The notes below the pieces were generated by a model. That model did no database searches. It worked only from the letters and a program-made list of their open reading frames with translations, and was not told where the DNA came from. This document shows positions 16,565 to 26,254 of a DNA stretch of 64,000 bases, piece by piece. How positions within the stretch are numbered: position 1 is the first letter of the stretch; the number at the start of each line of letters is the position of its first letter. The position numbers and the translations under genes were made by a program. Source of the stretch: SVQP01 sp045594705 (lineage in GTDB: Bacteria; Bacillota; Clostridia; Oscillospirales; CAG-272); contig JAZNZB010000033.1 in assembly GCA_045594705.1 (NCBI GenBank), positions 3,744 to 67,743 of the forward strand. Direction: 5' to 3'.

Positions 16565-17035
16565 TTAATATCTGTAGTGTGCGAAAGCCTTGTTGGCTTC
16601 TGCCATTCTGTGAGTTTCTTCCTTCTTCTTGAATGCGCCACCGGCATTGTTGATAGCGTCCATCATCTCACCTGCGAGACGCTCTGCCATGGTAGCCTCT
16701 CCGCGCTTTCTTGCATAAGCAACCAGCCAGCGGAGTCCAAGGGTCTGCTTACGGTCAGCTCTGACTTCCATCGGTACCTGGTAAGTGGAACCACCTACAC
16801 GGCGAGCCTTTACTTCAAGCTCAGGCATGATGTTGTCAAGAGCAGCCTGGAATACCTCAAGGGGATTCTTGCCCTGCTTTGCTTCGATGATCTCAAATGC
16901 ATCGTAAACAATCTTCTGAGCAACTCCCTTCTTGCCGTCATACATCACGTTGTTGATCAGCTTGGTTACAAGCTTGGAATTATACAACGGATCCGGCAAT
17001 ACATCTCTTTTGGATATACGACCTCTTCTCGGCAC
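16565..17035 (-). CDS. rpsG: 30S ribosomal protein S7
   Basis: 156 residues from a GTG start at 17035: PRRGRISKRDVLPDPLYNSKLV is the usual S7 N-terminus, and GAAGGAGG lies at good spacing. An upstream ATG at 17056 would place extra residues before the ribosome binding site and is rejected. S7 binds the 3' major domain of 16S rRNA and starts its assembly. In many bacteria S7 represses its own operon; no such site was identified here. The gap to rpsL is about 150 bases. Confidence 0.97.
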   Translation of the reverse strand: MPRRGRISKRDVLPDPLYNSKLVTKLINNVMYDGKKGVAQKIVYDAFEIIEAKQGKNPLEVFQAALDNIMPELEVKARRVGGSTYQVPMEVRADRKQTLGLRWLVAYARKRGEATMAERLAGEMMDAINNAGGAFKKKEETHRMAEANKAFAHYRY

Positions 17036-17187
17036 TGTACTTCCCTCCTTCATCAAATTTTTAAAATGAGATCATTGGTACTCAAAAGCAATCTTCTGTT
17101 AGCACGCGTCGGTCGTTAATATAAACATTAAATTTACAGTAACTTCAGACGGTTCACAAATGCTTAATACCTTTTTTGTCCCCCGAA

Positions 17188-17604
17188 TTACTTCTTCTTG
17201 GGAACCTTTGCGCCGTACTTGGAACGGCTCTGTGCACGGTTTGCAACACCCTGGGCATCCAGAGTACCGCGAATAATGTGGTAACGTACACCGGGCAGGT
17301 CTCTTACTCTACCGCCTCTGATAAGGACTACGGAGTGCTCCTGCAGGTTGTGACCGATACCGGGGATATACACGGTTGCCTCAAGTCCGTTGGTCAGTCT
17401 TACTCTTGCGATCTTACGCATTGCAGAGTTAGGCTTCTTAGGGCTTGTAGTGGAAACCTTGGTGCAAACACCTCTCTTCTGGGGAGATGCCTGGTCTGTG
17501 GGAACGTTGTTCAAAGTGTTGAAGCCCTTCTGCAGCACGGGTGCCTTGGACTTGTACACCTTATCGCTACGACCCTGTCTGACGAGCTGGTTAAAGGTTG
17601 GCAT
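17188..17604 (-). CDS. rpsL: 30S ribosomal protein S12
   Basis: 138 residues. S12 lies at the decoding centre and is the site of streptomycin-resistance substitutions. MPTFNQLVR, KKPNSAMRKIARVRL and the basic C-terminus RSKYGAKVPKKK are typical. KPNSA and the following lysines are the wild-type pattern; no resistance-type change is obvious at the classical K43 and K88 positions. AAGGAGGAAGACAAGG precedes the ATG. It starts a four-gene unit with its own promoter; the L7Ae-like gene found between rpoC and rpsL in Bacillus is absent. Confidence 0.97.
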   Translation of the reverse strand: MPTFNQLVRQGRSDKVYKSKAPVLQKGFNTLNNVPTDQASPQKRGVCTKVSTTSPKKPNSAMRKIARVRLTNGLEATVYIPGIGHNLQEHSVVLIRGGRVRDLPGVRYHIIRGTLDAQGVANRAQSRSKYGAKVPKKK

Positions 17605-17730
17605 ACTTCCTTGTCTTCCTCCTTCTTCTGAAATTTAATGTTTATACAGACGCAGCACGCTGCGAAACTGCCAATTTCACGGATATGCGCTGTGTTTTGG
17701 GCGCAATTCACCCATGCGCACATTCAACTT

Positions 17731-17759
17731 ATTATATCACTACCCTCTTTTTTTGTCAA
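17731..17759 (-). promoter_or_regulatory. sigma-A promoter of rpsL-rpsG-fusA-tuf
   Basis: Full consensus on the minus strand: TTGACA (17759-17754), 17 bp, TATAAT (17736-17731). The rest of the 336-base gap 17605-17940 holds the rpsL leader and the rpoC 3' hairpin; I see no gene. Confidence 0.93.
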
Positions 17760-17882
17760 GATGCAAAAAGAGAGTGCGCTATTTTCTACGTTTTGCACAA
17801 ATAATTTTTCTCATATTTGTGCCGCTTTTTGCTACTTGCATGGAGGTCGGGGGATTTTTTGCCCTTCCCATTACGCTACTTT

Positions 17883-17913
17883 GGGGAAACACGGTCAAAA
17901 ACCGCGTTTCCCC
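17883..17913 (-). terminator. Strong hairpin after rpoC without a T-run
   Basis: Stem GGGGAAACGCGGT/ACCGTGTTTCCCC with one mismatch, 28 bases after the rpoC stop. AAAGTAGC follows in place of T, so it may protect the 3' end or cause pausing and not be a classical terminator. Confidence 0.55.
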
Positions 17914-17940
17914 TTGTATTCCAATATGCCTTTATCAGGC

Positions 17941-20900
17941 TCAGATTGCTTGCTCGGAAGCCTCTGCGCTCTCAGGCTCAACGTGCTGAACGTCGACGTC
18001 ATGATAGCAACGCATACCCGTACCTGCGGGAATCAGCTTACCGATGATAACGTTCTCCTTCAAGCCAAGCAGGTGGTCAACCTTACCGCGGATTGCAGCC
18101 TCGGTCAGCACCTTGGTGGTCTCCTGGAAGGATGCAGCAGACAAGAAGGACTCGGTCTGCAGAGATGCCTTGGTGATACCCAGCAGCACGGGAGAGCCCT
18201 CAGCCGGCTTGAGCCAGGTCTCGCCTGCGTTGATTCTCTCGGTCACCTTGTTATTCTCTTCCTCGTAGGTGTTGCAATCCACCAAAGAACCGGTCAGCAT
18301 TTCGGTGTCGCCGTTGTCCTCGATGCGGATCTTTCTGGTCATCTGACGTGCAATGATCTCGATATGCTTATCGTTGACGTTACACGACTGAGAACGGTAA
18401 ACCTTCTGAACTTCCTTGATGATATATTCGTAAACAGCATCCAGGCCCAGGATTCTCATGATATCCGCAGGAGCCTTGGAGCCCTCGGTCAGTGCCTGAC
18501 CGCGCTCAACGTGTGCACCGTCCACGACTGCAAGACGCATACCGTAAGGAATGGTGTACTTGTGGAACTCGTTGGTTTCATCAGCAGTGATCGAAACGTC
18601 GTGCATGCCGGGGATCTCGCCGACAGAAACGTGAACCGTACCGGTCTGCTCTGCCATAATGGCAGCCTTCTTGGGCTGACGAGCCTCAAACAGCTCCTCA
18701 ACACGAGGCAGACCCTGGGTAATATCGCTACCTGCGACACCGCCCGAGTGGAAGGTTCTCATGGTCAGCTGCGTACCGGGCTCACCGATCGACTGAGCTG
18801 CGATGATACCGACAGCCTCACCGATCTGTACAGGCTTACCGGATGCCAGGTCAGCACCGTAGCAGTGTGCGCACACACCGTACTTGGAGTGACACTGAAT
18901 GACTGTTCTGATATATACCTGCTGGATGCCCGCAGCAGCAATTGCCTTTGCGTGCTCCTCGGTAATCATGGTATCGTCCTCTACGATGACCTCACCGCTG
19001 ACGGGATTGACCACGGGACCGATAGTGTATCTGCCCACGATTCTGTCAGCCAGAGGCTCGAGAACGTTCTTATCCTTTTCATCAATGATCTCGCTGACCC
19101 ATGCGCCCTTGGTGGTATCACACTTGTCCTCGCGGATGATCATTTCCTGGGATACGTCAACCAGACGGCGGGTCAGATAACCGGAGTCTGCGGTACGCAG
19201 AGCGGTATCCGACAGCGACTTACGGGAGGAACGTGCGCCCATGAAGTACTCCATGATGTTCAGACCTTCACGGAAGTTGGACTTGATAGGCAGCTCCACG
19301 GTCTTACCGTTGGTTGCAAACATCAGACCACGCATACCTGCCAGCTGACGCATCTGGGTCATAGAACCTCTCGCGCCCGAGTCTGCCATGATCTTGATGG
19401 GGTTATAGGTGCTGAAGCTGTTCTGCAGCGCCTTGGTAACGTCGTCGGTAGTCTTGTTCCAGATCTTGATAACGCCGTTGTAGCGTTCCTCGTTGGAAAG
19501 CTCACCGCGCAGGTAGTGCTTGGTCAGCACGTCCACGTCCTTCTGTGCACTCTCCAGCATGCCCTTCTTCTCTTCCGGAATGGTCATATCGTAAACCGAG
19601 ATCGAGAAGGAAGCTCTGGTGGAGTACTTGTAACCCATTGCCTTGATGTTATCCAGCATCTCGGCGCAGATTGCAGGGGTGTGAACACGGATACAGTTAT
19701 CGATGATCTGACCCAGCTGCTTCTTCTTGACGACCTGGTCGATCTCAAGCTTGAACTCGTTACCGGGTACGCTTCGATCGATAAAGCCGAGGTCCTGAGG
19801 AATGGGCTGGTTGAAGATCAGACGGCCAAGAGTTGCTTCGATGACGGAGGAACGCATCACACCGTCGATCTCCTTCTGTACTCTGACCTTGATCTTTGCA
19901 TGCAGGCCGAGCGCACCGTTGGCATACGCCATCATAGCCTCGTTGATATCGCGGTACGCGCTGCCCTCGCCGGGCTCGCCGGGCTTTTCCATGGTCAGGT
20001 AGTAAGAACCAAGGATCATATCCTGGGTAGGAATGGTCACTGCCTTACCGTCCATGGGCTTAAGCAGGTTGTTTGCGGAAAGCATCAGGAAGCGTGCCTC
20101 TGCCTGTGCCTCAGCCGACAGCGGAACGTGTACAGGCATCTGGTCACCGTCAAAGTCTGCGTTGAACGCGGTACATACCAGCGGGTGCAGCTTGATGGCT
20201 CTGCCCTCAACCAGCACGGGCTCGAACGCCTGAATGGACAGACGGTGCAGAGTAGGTGCACGGTTGAGCAGTACGGGATGCTCCTTGATGACGTTTTCGA
20301 GTGCGTCCCAGACCTCGGGGAAGATTCTTTCGATCTTCTTCTGAGCGTCCTTAACGTTGGTAGCCTTGCCCATCTCAACCAGTCTCTTGACGACAAAGGG
20401 CTTGAACAGCTCCAGAGCCATTTCTCTGGGCAGACCGCACTGATAGATCTTGAGCGTAGGACCTACAACGATAACCGAACGACCGGAGTAGTCAACACGC
20501 TTACCAAGCAGATTCTGACGGAAACGACCCTGCTTACCGCGCAGCATCTCGGACAGAGACTTCAGCGCTCTGTTGGAGGGGCCGGTAACGGGCTTGCCGC
20601 GTCTGCCGTTGTCGATCAGCGCGTCCACCGCTTCCTGCAGCATTCTCTTTTCGTTACGGATCACGATCTCGGGGGTACGGATCTCCATGAGCTTCTTCAG
20701 ACGGTTGTTACGGCTGATAACTCTACGGTAAAGCTCATTGAGGTCGGAGGAGGCAAATCTGCCGCCGTCCAACTGTACCATGGGTCGGATATCCGGAGGG
20801 ATGACCGGCACTGCGTCCAGCACCATCCACTCCAGCTTATTACCGGATTTGCGGAATGCCTCCACAACCTCCAGTCTCTTGATAATTCTCGTCTTCTTCT

Positions 20901-21501
20901 GACCGGAAGCGGTCAGCAGCTCCTGCTTGAGCTGCACGGAAAGTGCTTCAATGTCAACTCCCTGCAAAAGCTCCTTGACAGCCTCTGCACCCATACCGAC
21001 GCGGAAGTCGTTGCCGTACATTTCGCGGTTGTCCATGTATGCCTTCTCGGACAACACCATACCCTTTTCCAGGGGCGTGGTACCGGGATCCAGCACAACG
21101 TTCTCCGCAAAATACAGCACCTGCTCCAGCTGCTTGGGCGAAATGTCCAGCACCAGTGCCATACGGGAAGGAATTGCCTTGAAATACCAGATGTGGGATA
21201 CGGGAGCGGCCAGCTCAATGTGACCCATTCTCTCACGTCTTACCTTCTTGGTGGTAACGTCCACACCGCACTTCTCACAACGGATGATCTCCTTGCTGTG
21301 AGAGTTCTTATATTTGCCGCACATACAAGCGCCGTCCTTGGTAGGACCAAAGATACGCTCGCAGAACAGACCGCCGATTTCCGCTTTGAGAGTTCTGTAG
21401 TTGATAGTCTCGGGCTTATTAACCTCACCGTAAGACCATTCTCTGATCATTTCCGGAGATGCCAGACCAATCTTAATGGCAGAAAATTCACTATGCTCCA
21501 C
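17941..21501 (-). CDS. rpoC: RNA polymerase subunit beta'
   Basis: 1186 residues, usual for Firmicutes. Starts with GTG at 21501 after TAGGAG. The N-terminal zinc-binding domain (CMCGKYK then CEKCG) is intact, the catalytic metal loop NADFDGDQM is present, and the bridge helix and trigger loop regions follow (GLMFATNGKTVELPI, QSIGEPGTQLTMRTFH). The C-terminal second zinc site has CDTTKGAW and CHSKYGVCAHCYG. It lies 41 bases after rpoB and they form one transcript; a hairpin follows the stop. Confidence 0.98.
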   Translation of the reverse strand: MEHSEFSAIKIGLASPEMIREWSYGEVNKPETINYRTLKAEIGGLFCERIFGPTKDGACMCGKYKNSHSKEIIRCEKCGVDVTTKKVRRERMGHIELAAPVSHIWYFKAIPSRMALVLDISPKQLEQVLYFAENVVLDPGTTPLEKGMVLSEKAYMDNREMYGNDFRVGMGAEAVKELLQGVDIEALSVQLKQELLTASGQKKTRIIKRLEVVEAFRKSGNKLEWMVLDAVPVIPPDIRPMVQLDGGRFASSDLNELYRRVISRNNRLKKLMEIRTPEIVIRNEKRMLQEAVDALIDNGRRGKPVTGPSNRALKSLSEMLRGKQGRFRQNLLGKRVDYSGRSVIVVGPTLKIYQCGLPREMALELFKPFVVKRLVEMGKATNVKDAQKKIERIFPEVWDALENVIKEHPVLLNRAPTLHRLSIQAFEPVLVEGRAIKLHPLVCTAFNADFDGDQMPVHVPLSAEAQAEARFLMLSANNLLKPMDGKAVTIPTQDMILGSYYLTMEKPGEPGEGSAYRDINEAMMAYANGALGLHAKIKVRVQKEIDGVMRSSVIEATLGRLIFNQPIPQDLGFIDRSVPGNEFKLEIDQVVKKKQLGQIIDNCIRVHTPAICAEMLDNIKAMGYKYSTRASFSISVYDMTIPEEKKGMLESAQKDVDVLTKHYLRGELSNEERYNGVIKIWNKTTDDVTKALQNSFSTYNPIKIMADSGARGSMTQMRQLAGMRGLMFATNGKTVELPIKSNFREGLNIMEYFMGARSSRKSLSDTALRTADSGYLTRRLVDVSQEMIIREDKCDTTKGAWVSEIIDEKDKNVLEPLADRIVGRYTIGPVVNPVSGEVIVEDDTMITEEHAKAIAAAGIQQVYIRTVIQCHSKYGVCAHCYGADLASGKPVQIGEAVGIIAAQSIGEPGTQLTMRTFHSGGVAGSDITQGLPRVEELFEARQPKKAAIMAEQTGTVHVSVGEIPGMHDVSITADETNEFHKYTIPYGMRLAVVDGAHVERGQALTEGSKAPADIMRILGLDAVYEYIIKEVQKVYRSQSCNVNDKHIEIIARQMTRKIRIEDNGDTEMLTGSLVDCNTYEEENNKVTERINAGETWLKPAEGSPVLLGITKASLQTESFLSAASFQETTKVLTEAAIRGKVDHLLGLKENVIIGKLIPAGTGMRCYHDVDVQHVEPESAEASEQAI

Positions 21502-21542
21502 AGTTATTCTCCTAACTTACATTAAATTTATATGAGTGGGAA

Positions 21543-24500
21543 TTACTCTTCCCCGTCGTAGTAATCGTCGCCTTCGGAATCGAAGCCGTCAAAGAGCAGC
21601 TCGTCGTCCTCAATAGCCTCGCCGTCCTCGTCCTCCAGCGTGAAGGCCTCGCGCAAATCGCCCATCTGCAGCTGGTCGTCGCCAAGAGCCTCGTCAATGG
21701 CAGCACGGTCAGCCTTGTTGGTGAATGCGGGTCCGTCATCATCCTGGCACAGAGTGGACAGCTGGATCTCCTCGCCGTTCTGGTCGAGCACGCGGATATC
21801 CAGAGCCAGAGCCTGCAGCTCCTTAACCAGCACCTTGAAGGATTCGGGAACACCCGGAGTGGGAATGTTCTGACCCTTGATGATTGCTTCGTAAGCCTTG
21901 CGGCGGCCTGCGATATCGTCCGACTTGACAGTCAGGATCTCCTGCAGGGTATATGCAGCACCGTATGCCTCCAGTGCCCAAACCTCCATCTCACCGAATC
22001 TCTGACCGCCGAACTGAGCCTTACCGCCCAAGGGCTGCTGAGTAACCAGCGAGTAAGGACCGTTGGAACGTGCGTGGATCTTATCGTCAACCAGGTGGTG
22101 CAGCTTGAGGTAATACATGATACCTACGGTTACGGGGTTATCAAAGGGCTCACCGGTTCTGCCGTCGTACAGAACGGTTTTGCCGTCGAACAGCTTGAGT
22201 CTCTTAGCGCGGCGCATCTGTTCAATATATTCGGGATCGCTTCTCTCTTCGGGAGTCAGCAATCTGTAATCCTTGGTGCCGTCGAGGTTGACGATCTCTT
22301 CAAAGAGCTCCTTGCCCTCGGGGTTCTCGCCCGCAAACAGGTCACGGGAAAGTCCTGCCATGCGCAGACATTCACTGATGTCGCGCTCGTTTGCACCGTC
22401 GAATACGGGGGTCATAATCTTCCAGCCCAGCTTCTTGGACGCAATACCCAAGTGAACCTCAAGCACCTGACCGATGTTCATACGGGAAGGCACGCCCAGG
22501 GGGTTGAGCACGATATCCAGAGGAGTACCGTCGGGCAGGAAAGGCATATCCTCGGGAGGCAGAATGCGCGAAACGACACCCTTGTTACCGTGACGGCCTG
22601 CCATCTTGTCGCCCACAGAGATCTTTCTCTTCTGTGCGATATAAACCTTAACGACCTTGTTGACGCCTGCGGGCAGCTCGTCGCCCTGCTCGTGAGAGAA
22701 GACGCGAACGTCCACAACCACACCGCTCTCACCGTGAGGCAGACGCAGAGAGGTATCTCTGACTTCTCTTGCCTTCTCACCGAAGATGGCACGCAGCAGT
22801 CTTTCCTCTGCAGTCAGCTCGGTCTCGCCCTTGGGCGTGATCTTACCGACCAGAATGTCGCCTGCTCTGACCTCGGTACCCTTCTTGACAATACCCTCTG
22901 CGTTCAGATCCTTGAGTGCGTCGTCACCGACGTTGGGGATCTCGCGGGTGATCTCTTCCGGACCGAGCTTGGTATCTCTTGCCTCGTGGGAATACTCCTC
23001 GATGTGCAAGGAGGTATATACGTCATCACGTACCAGTCTTTCGTTAAGCAGAACTGCGTCCTCGTAGTTATAACCCTCCCAGGTCATAAAGCCGATCAGT
23101 GCGTTCTTACCCAGCGAGATCTCACCGTTGCAGGTCGCGGGACCGTCGGCGATGACCTGACCTGCCTCGATCAGCTGACCCTTGTTGACAAGAGGTCTCT
23201 GGTTAAAGCAAGTGCCCTGGTTGGTACGCTTGAACTTGGAAAGCGTGTAAACGTCCTTGATGCCCTCTTCGGTCACAATGACGATCTTATCGGCCTCAAC
23301 GCGCTCAACGATACCTGCGTTCTTGGCCACGACAACGACACCGGAGTCAACCGCTGCCTTGTACTCCATACCGGTACCGACGATGGGGCTGTCGGTGACC
23401 ATCAGCGGCACTGCCTGCTTCTGCATGTTGGAGCCCATGAGTGCACGGGAGTTGTCGTCGTTCTCCAAGAAGGGGATCATTGCGGTTGCAACGGACACCA
23501 CCATCTTAGGAGAAACGTCCATATAGTCGATCTTGGAAACGTCAATTTCCAGAATCTCGGTCTTGTCACGTGCGGTGACCTTCTTATTGATAAAGTGGCT
23601 GTTTTCATCCAGCGGCTCGTTTGCCTGCGCGATGATGTAGTTATCCTCAACGTCCGCAGTCATGTATTCCACCTCGTCGGTGACGATGTGTTCTACCGAG
23701 CCATCCTCCTTCTGAAGGTGAACGACCTTGCGGTAAGGAGCCTCGATGAAGCCGTAGTTGCTGATACGTGCATAGGTGGTCAGATAGGAAATCAGACCGA
23801 TGTTGGGACCTTCGGGGGTCTCGATGGGACACATACGACCGTAGTGGGTGTAGTGAACGTCACGGACGTCGAAGGATGCGCGGTCACGGGAAAGACCGCC
23901 GGGACCCAGTGCGGAAAGACGGCGCTTGTGAGTCAGCTCAGCCAGGGGGTTATTCTGGTCCATGAACTGAGAAAGCTGAGAAGAGCCGAAGAATTCACGA
24001 ATGACGGTTGCAACGGGACGGATATTGATCAGTGCCTGGGGAGTCAGCTTTTCGTTATCCTGGGTGGTCATTCTCTCCTTGATGATCTTATCCATACGGG
24101 AGAAGCCGATGCGCAGCTGGTTCTGGAGCTGCTCACCTACGGAACGGATACGACGGTTGCCCAGATGGTCGATGTCGTCCACGGTGCCGATGTCGTTTGC
24201 CAGGGTCAGAATATAGTTAATGGAAGCAAAGATATCGTCCTTGGTGATGTGCTTGGGAGACAGCTCGGCAATTCTTTCCTTCGCCATTTCCTTGATCGCA
24301 TCCACGTCACCTGCGCAAGCCTCTGCGATCTCAAGCAGAACAGGCGTGCATACCTTGCCGGTAATGCCGCAATCCTCAAGATCAAAGCCGAGTACACATG
24401 CGGGAGCAATGGTGTTGTTGGACAGGATCTTGATGACCTTGCCGTTATCCAGCTCCACGAACGCCTCATTGACACCTGCGTTCTCTGCCTCAATTGCCAT

Positions 24501-25472
24501 ATCGCGGGTCAGTACTGCGCCCTTTTCAAACAGAACCTCACCGGTCAGGGGGCTGATCAGGTCAGCTGCCAGCTTGCGGTTCTTGAGTCTGGAGTGCAGA
24601 GCTACCTTCTTATTATACTTGTAACGACCTACGGGAGCAATATCGTATCTCTTGGGGTCAAAGAAATAGTTATTGATCAGCTGCTGAGCAGACTCCACCA
24701 AAGGAGGCTCGCCGGGACGCAGCTTTTTGTAGATCTCCTTGAGTGCTTCCACGTAAGGCGTGGTATGGTTACGAACAGCCAGATCCTCGCTCTCGTCCTT
24801 TTCAAAGGTTGCAGCAAGTCTTTCGTCCTCGCCCAACAGCGCATAGATCTCCTCTCTGGATTCCACACCCAGAGCGCGGATGAACATGGTCATGGGGACC
24901 TTTCTGTTCTTATCGATTCTGACGTACATGACGCCGTTGGCATCGGTCTCATACTCCAGCCATGCGCCACGGTAAGGAATCACGGTAGCGGCGTAGGTGC
25001 GCTTACCGGTCTTATCAATATCAAAGGAGTAGTACATGCCGGGAGAACGGATGATCTGAGAAACGATAACACGCTCTGCACCGTTGATGACGAATGTACC
25101 GGTCTCGGTCATCAAGGGGAAGTCGCCCATATAAATATCGGTCTGCTTCACCTCGCCGGTCTGCTTGTTGGTCAGACGAACGTTGACCTTGAGCGGTGCG
25201 GCATAGTTTACGTCGCGCTCCTTGCATTCTTCCACGGGATACTTGGGCTTGGAATCCAGTGAGAAGGATACGAATTCAATGGAAAGGTTGCCGGAATAGT
25301 CGGTGATGGGGGATACGTCACGCAGCACCTCCATCAGACCCTCGTCCAAGAACCACTGGAACGATTTGGTCTGAATTTCGACCAGATTGGGGAGCTCGAG
25401 ATTGAAGCGGGTGTTACGCGAGAAGGACTTTCTCACGTTCTGTCCGAGCTTTTGCTCTTTCAAATTGACCAT
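21543..25472 (-). CDS. rpoB: RNA polymerase subunit beta
   Basis: 1309 residues from the ATG at 25472 (GGAGTGA at good spacing); an ATG 21 bases upstream lacks one. The rifampicin region reads FFGSSQLSQFMDQNNPLAELTHKRRLSALGPGG with wild-type residues at the common resistance sites. The C-terminal clamp region GGKAQFGGQRFGEMEVWALEAYGA is conserved. The protein is longer than most Firmicute RpoB because the final 75 or so residues form an acidic tail ending DSEGDDYYDGEE. There are no rplK, rplA, rplJ or rplL genes upstream; the gene starts its own rpoB-rpoC unit. Confidence 0.98.
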   Translation of the reverse strand: MVNLKEQKLGQNVRKSFSRNTRFNLELPNLVEIQTKSFQWFLDEGLMEVLRDVSPITDYSGNLSIEFVSFSLDSKPKYPVEECKERDVNYAAPLKVNVRLTNKQTGEVKQTDIYMGDFPLMTETGTFVINGAERVIVSQIIRSPGMYYSFDIDKTGKRTYAATVIPYRGAWLEYETDANGVMYVRIDKNRKVPMTMFIRALGVESREEIYALLGEDERLAATFEKDESEDLAVRNHTTPYVEALKEIYKKLRPGEPPLVESAQQLINNYFFDPKRYDIAPVGRYKYNKKVALHSRLKNRKLAADLISPLTGEVLFEKGAVLTRDMAIEAENAGVNEAFVELDNGKVIKILSNNTIAPACVLGFDLEDCGITGKVCTPVLLEIAEACAGDVDAIKEMAKERIAELSPKHITKDDIFASINYILTLANDIGTVDDIDHLGNRRIRSVGEQLQNQLRIGFSRMDKIIKERMTTQDNEKLTPQALINIRPVATVIREFFGSSQLSQFMDQNNPLAELTHKRRLSALGPGGLSRDRASFDVRDVHYTHYGRMCPIETPEGPNIGLISYLTTYARISNYGFIEAPYRKVVHLQKEDGSVEHIVTDEVEYMTADVEDNYIIAQANEPLDENSHFINKKVTARDKTEILEIDVSKIDYMDVSPKMVVSVATAMIPFLENDDNSRALMGSNMQKQAVPLMVTDSPIVGTGMEYKAAVDSGVVVVAKNAGIVERVEADKIVIVTEEGIKDVYTLSKFKRTNQGTCFNQRPLVNKGQLIEAGQVIADGPATCNGEISLGKNALIGFMTWEGYNYEDAVLLNERLVRDDVYTSLHIEEYSHEARDTKLGPEEITREIPNVGDDALKDLNAEGIVKKGTEVRAGDILVGKITPKGETELTAEERLLRAIFGEKAREVRDTSLRLPHGESGVVVDVRVFSHEQGDELPAGVNKVVKVYIAQKRKISVGDKMAGRHGNKGVVSRILPPEDMPFLPDGTPLDIVLNPLGVPSRMNIGQVLEVHLGIASKKLGWKIMTPVFDGANERDISECLRMAGLSRDLFAGENPEGKELFEEIVNLDGTKDYRLLTPEERSDPEYIEQMRRAKRLKLFDGKTVLYDGRTGEPFDNPVTVGIMYYLKLHHLVDDKIHARSNGPYSLVTQQPLGGKAQFGGQRFGEMEVWALEAYGAAYTLQEILTVKSDDIAGRRKAYEAIIKGQNIPTPGVPESFKVLVKELQALALDIRVLDQNGEEIQLSTLCQDDDGPAFTNKADRAAIDEALGDDQLQMGDLREAFTLEDEDGEAIEDDELLFDGFDSEGDDYYDGEE

Positions 25473-25629
25473 GTAATTTTTCACTCCATTCAAAATAGTT
25501 GGTAGCCTTTGGGGGCTATCACGTCTTTTTCGTTATCTTTTTTGCATAAATCGCGCCAAAAATAACTGTGTATTTTGTCGCATTGGCAGTAAAACCCCAT
25601 ACTGCAAGCGATTATAATGCAGTTTAATA

Positions 25630-25658
25630 TTATAGCAAAGGTTTTCTCCTTTGTCAAG
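25630..25658 (-). promoter_or_regulatory. sigma-A promoter of rpoB-rpoC
   Basis: Full consensus: TTGACA (25658-25653), 17 bp spacer that is itself the palindrome AAGGAGAAAACCTT, TATAAT (25635-25630). The leader is about 150 bases. The 433-base gap 25473-25905 holds this promoter, the divergent rpsT promoter and AT-rich sequence, no gene. Confidence 0.93.
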
Positions 25659-25783
25659 TGTTTTTCGATATTTTTTTGGAAAATTTTCATATATATTTAT
25701 ATATCTGTAAGCCTGTGCAGAATTTGCACAAAACAATGCACGAATTCTGTCTAAATTTTAGCAAATTAATTTTCGAAAACCTC

Positions 25784-25812
25784 TTGCAATCGGAAAAGTT
25801 TTGTGATATGAT
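25784..25812 (+). promoter_or_regulatory. sigma-A promoter of rpsT
   Basis: TTGCAA (25784-25789), 17 bp, TATGAT (25807-25812). Confidence 0.8.
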
Positions 25813-25832
25813 ATTGGAGTATATGGGGTACC

Positions 25833-25877
25833 TTGCGAGTGCACCCTCTCAGGCACGAGAGCACGGAGCACCACATA
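25833..25877 (+). promoter_or_regulatory. Possible structured leader of rpsT
   Basis: Between promoter and start a two-part stem can form: GTGC then CTCTC, loop AGGCAC, GAGAG then GCAC. This is a possible S20 autoregulatory site, seen only as base pairing. Confidence 0.35.
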
Positions 25878-25905
25878 TTTAAAATTTATATGGAGGTATA
25901 CGAAC

Positions 25906-26166
25906 TTGCCGAACATCAAGTCTGCAAAGAAGAGAGTAAAGGTTATCGAGACCAAGACTCTGAAGAACAAGGCATTCCGCTCTGCTCTGAAGACCGACAT
26001 CAAGAAGTACGAGGCTGCTCTTGCATCCGGTAACGTAGAGCTGGCACAGGCTACCTACAAGGCAGCTGTTAAGAAGATCGACGTAGCAGCTTCCAAGGGC
26101 ATCATTCACAAGAATGCAGCCGCTCACAAGAAGAGCCAGTTCACCAAGGCACTCAACAATCTGTAA
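25906..26166 (+). CDS. rpsT: 30S ribosomal protein S20
   Basis: 86 residues of a lysine- and alanine-rich helical protein that binds 16S rRNA early in assembly. PNIKSAKKRVKV and the repeated helix pattern AFRSALKTDIKKYE are characteristic. The start is TTG at 25906, nine bases after GGAGG; no ATG or GTG is suitably placed. TTG starts are known for rpsT in other bacteria and keep its translation low. It is single, with its own promoter and terminator, divergent from rpoB. Confidence 0.95.
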   Translation: MPNIKSAKKRVKVIETKTLKNKAFRSALKTDIKKYEAALASGNVELAQATYKAAVKKIDVAASKGIIHKNAAAHKKSQFTKALNNL

Positions 26167-26202
26167 TGCACTTTCGGCCTAACCCACCGAAAAAGCACAC
26201 AT

Positions 26203-26245
26203 AAATGACCGCGTACGGAAAAATCCGTGCGCGGTCATTTATTTT
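26203..26245 (+). terminator. Intrinsic terminator of rpsT
   Basis: A 17-bp stem with one mismatch (26203-26219 with 26224-26240, core TGACCGCG/CGCGGTCA), AAAA loop, then ATTTATTTTG. Confidence 0.9.
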
Positions 26246-26254
26246 GAGTTATTA

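Noticed and set aside
17638..21525. Very long open frame (about 1295 codons) opposite rpoC, and similar ones opposite rpoB, fusA and tuf
   Set aside because: They are antisense shadows caused by the codon bias of highly expressed genes; no ribosome binding site or recognisable domain.
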